A program made the position numbers and the translations under genes. 64,000 bases of DNA from Clostridium sp. CMCC3677. Lineage in GTDB: Bacteria > Bacillota > Clostridia > Clostridiales > Clostridiaceae. This document shows positions 62,803-64,000 of this stretch, one piece after another (position 1 is the first letter of the stretch; every line of letters begins with the position of its first letter). The notes below the pieces were generated by a model. It made no database searches. It had not been told where the DNA came from and was given only the letters and a program-made list of their open reading frames with translations. The DNA lies in contig NZ_JAMQHS010000005.1 of the NCBI RefSeq assembly GCF_023845585.1, positions 1 to 64,000 of the forward strand, read 5' to 3'.

Positions 62803-63222
62803 ATGGAAATTGGAAGAGTACGAAGCGGAAATGTGTCAACTGAAAGAAAAATTGTATCAGAAAAAAAAGATTTTTCTCAAAGCTTTAATCATGCCAGAGA
62901 AAGAAAGTCAGAAGAACAACTTCGTAAATTAATGGATGACATCAAAAAAAGAGGAAACAAGCTTGTATTAACTAAAACATATGTTGATGTTGTTATGTAT
63001 AAAAAGATGATAAAAGAATATTTAGAATCAATATTAAAGTTTATGTATGATACAAAGAAAGATATTAGTTTTTGGCAAACTCAATATTTTGTTACTGTTG
63101 ATACTATAGATGAAAAGTTAGAAGAACTGACAAATATGTTACTATCTGAAGAAAAGGAAAACTTGAATTTAGCAGCAACTATAGATGAAATTCAAGGATT
63201 AATAGTAGATATATATAGATAG
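62803..63222 (+). CDS. YaaR family protein (DUF327)
   Basis: The 139-residue helical protein has the YaaR pattern: MDDIKKRGNKLVLTKTYVDVVMYKKMIKEYL (about 44-74) and EEKENLNLAATIDEIQGLIVDIYR at the C-terminus. In Bacillus yaaR sits in the tmk-holB replication operon; its role is unknown and the clostridial location here differs. GAAAGGA lies upstream. Confidence 0.88.
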   Translation: MEIGRVRSGNVSTERKIVSEKKDFSQSFNHARERKSEEQLRKLMDDIKKRGNKLVLTKTYVDVVMYKKMIKEYLESILKFMYDTKKDISFWQTQYFVTVDTIDEKLEELTNMLLSEEKENLNLAATIDEIQGLIVDIYR

Positions 63223-63230
63223 AATACATA

Positions 63231-63271
63231 AAGGTTTAATGCTAAAGTATGAGTATTTAGTATTAAACCTT
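63231..63271 (+). terminator. Terminator of the YaaR gene
   Basis: AAGGTTTAATGCTAAA...TTTAGTATTAAACCTT hairpin followed by TATTT. Confidence 0.8.
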
Positions 63272-63288
63272 ATTTATGTATAGAATTC

Positions 63289-63455
63289 CTAAGGCACATG
63301 AAAATAAATAATAATCCCAAAGTTGCAATGGATATTTTTCATCAGGCAAGAAGATGAATTGTCCTCATAGCGTGCTTATTAGGTCAATTTGACGACGCAG
63401 CATGATGGAAAATAGGCGGGCAAATGGACTTGTTATTTTTTCGAGTGTGCCTAAA
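63289..63455. repeat. Family P MITE-like element (single copy here)
   Basis: About 167 bp bounded by inverted ends CTAAGGCACATGAAAATAA and TTATTTTTTCGAGTGTGCCT. The interior contains GACGACGCAGCATGATGGAA and TCATCAGGCAAGAAGATGAA, more GC-rich than its surroundings, and no frame. It resembles a repeat I recall from other clostridial genomes; only one copy lies in this window. Confidence 0.6.
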
Positions 63456-63463
63456 GTTAAATA

Positions 63464-63510
63464 TTAGTTGAGAACTGATAGTGAAAAGTTGAGAGTCAAG
63501 GAAAAAAACA
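63464..63510 (+). repeat. Family S partial copy
   Basis: TTAGTTGAGAACTGATAGTG followed by AAAAGTTGAGAGTCAAGGAA matches the left part of the 32291-32430 element. It directly follows the family P element, so the 406-bp gap before the next gene is largely repeats plus an undefined promoter. Confidence 0.6.
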
Positions 63511-63628
63511 AAGTGAACTAAGAGTTAATTACATTTTAAAATTAAATTATGGATATACTTAATTTGGAGGTTTGTTATAATTATTGTGTTATGATAATTA
63601 TAGTAAAAATTAAGGAAGGTGGATTTTA

Positions 63629-64000
63629 ATGAAGAGATTATCAATATTTTTAATACCTATTATATCAATATTTATGTTTATAGGGTGTGGAGAAAATAAA
63701 ACTACAACTATAGATGAAGTTAAGGAAATTAATTTTGTAGTTCCAGATGGACTTCCAGCAATATCTATAGCTAAAATGATAAAGGAAAAACCAGGATTTC
63801 AAAAAGGATATAATGTTAATTATAACATTGAAAAAGTATCAGATAATGTTGTTACATCTATAATGAAAAGTGAAGCTGATATAGCCATAGTACCATCCAA
63901 TGTACCTGCTATATCTTATAATAAAAATGGTGATTACAAAATAGTTGGAACAGTAGGCTGGGGATCTTTTTATATAGTTTCTACTGATAATTCTAAAAAT
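63629..64000 (+). CDS. ABC transporter substrate-binding lipoprotein (5' part)
   Basis: Starts at ATG 63629 after AAGGAAGGTGG and runs open to the window edge (124 codons). A lipoprotein signal peptide ends in the lipobox F-I-G-C (Cys at about 20). The mature part INFVVPDGLPAISIAKMI...EADIAIVPSNVPAISYN is that of SsuA/THI5-like periplasmic-binding proteins that scan for nitrate, sulfonate, taurine or pyrimidine-type ligands. The permease and ATPase genes would be expected beyond the window. Confidence 0.85.
   Translation, partial: MKRLSIFLIPIISIFMFIGCGENKTTTIDEVKEINFVVPDGLPAISIAKMIKEKPGFQKGYNVNYNIEKVSDNVVTSIMKSEADIAIVPSNVPAISYNKNGDYKIVGTVGWGSFYIVSTDNSKN

Overview
The window looks like the chromosome of a low-GC, strictly anaerobic, spore-forming Firmicute, most likely Clostridium sensu stricto (the butyricum/beijerinckii/saccharobutylicum side of the genus). 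The reasons are very AT-rich DNA with AGGAGG-type ribosome binding sites and frequent TTG/GTG starts, T-box and PyrR leaders, pyruvate formate-lyase with its activase, FeoAB, rubredoxin, a GerA/SpoVAF-type germination protein, YaaR, and a clostridial surface protein with choline-binding-type repeats. The species call is inference. There are no rRNA or tRNA genes, no CRISPR array, no prophage and no intact insertion sequence. Layout: 0-1.6 kb is a decayed accessory patch with a frameshifted SUKH-type immunity gene and a possible IS3-family end. 1.9-11.8 kb holds transporters and surface functions (YitT, a T-box-controlled SDF symporter, a class C acid phosphatase, a choline-binding-type surface protein, MATE, DedA, an acyltransferase, an ArsC/Spx-like protein). 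11.9-21.1 kb is rich in envelope genes: a D,D-carboxypeptidase, a polysaccharide deacetylase, the MurT-GatD lipid II amidation pair, a TPR protein, a transglutaminase-fold protein lacking its catalytic residues, and UppP. 21.4-28.1 kb is the UMP biosynthesis set pyrB-I-C-F-K-D-E behind a complete PyrR attenuator. 28.2-36.8 kb covers a DUF2334 protein and fermentation (pflB, pflA, ldh), with rubredoxin, an exonuclease and asnA. 36.8-46.4 kb has birA, a NAGPA-domain pair, an M50 protease, a degenerate Ppx/GppA-HD protein, T-box-argS and an AI-2E family permease. 46.7-49 kb is the Fur-type feoA-feoB-Cys-rich peptide operon. 49-64 kb is mostly housekeeping (HAD, RNase H-like, gltX, ComEC-like MBL, a PEPCK-fold protein, Lrp, PHP, gamma carbonic anhydrase, CvfB-like, SpoVAF-like, YaaR), ending in a truncated ABC substrate-binding lipoprotein. 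The genes are mainly core metabolism; the least explained material is in the spacers. At least four dispersed repeat families occupy them. Family M is about 205 bp with long terminal inverted repeats: three full copies and six or more internally deleted or half copies, two of them in opposite orientation around pyrF-pyrK-pyrD. Family R is about 191 bp; its four copies each begin right after a run of Ts, in three cases the poly-U tail of an intrinsic or T-box terminator, and three carry a consensus DnaA box. Two further elements (S and P) are hairpin-rich. Two genes missing from a length-filtered gene list were found by reading: a 53-residue rubredoxin and a 50-residue FeoB-associated cysteine-rich peptide.
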